Of a stretch of 6,190 nt of DNA, positions 5,888 to 6,190 are shown one piece after another. Source of the stretch: Bacillaceae bacterium UBA7792 (lineage in GTDB: Bacteria; Bacillota; Bacilli; Bacillales; Cytobacillaceae); NCBI GenBank assembly GCA_002480735.1, contig DLCS01000220.1, positions 1 through 6,190 of the forward strand, read 5' to 3'. Both the position numbers and the translations under genes were made by a program. Numbering within the stretch: the first letter of the stretch is position 1; each line of letters starts with the position of its first letter. The notes beneath the pieces are model-generated. The model had not been told where the DNA came from and ran no database searches. It saw only the letters and a program-made list of their open reading frames with translations.

Positions 5888-6190
5888 ATGTTGACAGAAC
5901 AAACAGTGGAGAATTTGGTCAATCGGTACATCGATGTGTCCTTTTCCGTAACGAAGAAAGCAGAGGCAATGATTACCGCACAAATAGGAAGCGATTTAAC
6001 TCCTGATCAGCACTACATCCTAAGATATATTAATCGAGTTGGTTCCTGCACTTCTACGGAATTAGCCGAAGTGTTTGAGGTGAATAAGAGTGCCATCACG
6101 GCAATTATTACAAGATTATGGGAAAAAGGGTTTATTCAGCGTACCCGTGATGAAAATGATCGACGGGTCGTCTATTTGACGCTAACGGAA
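5888..6190 (+). CDS. MarR family transcriptional regulator, N-terminal part (3' end outside window)
   Basis: Dimeric winged-helix DNA-binding protein, usually a repressor released by small phenolic, drug-like or oxidising signals. The visible 101 codons run to the right edge without a stop; family proteins are typically about 140-160 residues, so roughly the last third is missing. It has an N-terminal dimerisation helix (about 5-33), LTPDQHYILRYI (37-48), helix-turn-helix with TSTELAEVFEVNKSAITAI (55-73), recognition helix about 65-79, and the wing IQRTRDENDRRVVYLTLTE (83-101) with the conserved D-x-R-R type motif at D91-R92-R93. The ATG at 5888 follows GAGGTG at 5877-5882, five bases upstream. 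A strong promoter and candidate operators precede it. Its regulon is unknown: the gene downstream, out of view, is a likelier target than the MATE gene, which has its own promoter and terminator. Confidence 0.94.
   Translation, partial: MLTEQTVENLVNRYIDVSFSVTKKAEAMITAQIGSDLTPDQHYILRYINRVGSCTSTELAEVFEVNKSAITAIITRLWEKGFIQRTRDENDRRVVYLTLTE

Overview
The window looks like ordinary chromosomal DNA of a low-to-moderate GC Gram-positive bacterium of the Bacillus type. Reasons: strong purine-rich ribosome binding sites, use of a TTG start, consensus sigma-A-like promoters, hairpin plus T-run terminators, and proteins that resemble Bacillus families (a NorM/YojI-type MATE exporter, a Bacillus-size chemoreceptor and AroK). 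The genus is not determined. All recognised genes lie on the + strand. No RNA gene, mobile element, CRISPR array or clear sign of horizontal transfer was seen. No intergenic gap exceeds 160 bases.

Layout. (1) 3-797: the C-terminal part of a cyclic-di-GMP phosphodiesterase (EAL domain) whose N-terminus lies left of the window; the visible linker suggests a GGDEF-EAL protein. (2) 836-2809: a complete dCache chemoreceptor of 657 residues, only 38 bases downstream with no terminator between, then a good terminator (2824-2854). (3) 2931-3485 aroK (shikimate kinase) and 3519-4220 pssA (a CDP-alcohol phosphatidyltransferase, probably phosphatidylserine synthase), 33 bases apart and probably co-transcribed, with a possible promoter near 2879 and a terminator at 4289-4315. 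(4) 4362-5729: a MATE multidrug exporter with a perfect extended -10 promoter abutting the preceding terminator, and its own terminator at 5733-5772. (5) 5888-6190: the first 101 residues of a MarR-family repressor with a near-consensus promoter (5793-5821) and candidate operator palindromes in its leader; it runs off the right edge.

How the genes relate. The EAL protein and the chemoreceptor form a plausible signalling unit, one lowering c-di-GMP and the other sensing an external ligand for chemotaxis. aroK and pssA are housekeeping genes of unrelated pathways sharing a probable transcript. The MATE gene and the MarR gene are neighbours on the same strand but appear to be separate transcription units, so any regulatory link is a hypothesis. 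I did not find an undescribed system. The points most worth checking are an Asp-to-Asn change at a conserved ion-coupling position of the MATE protein, the tightly packed terminator/promoter before it, and the candidate MarR autoregulatory sites.
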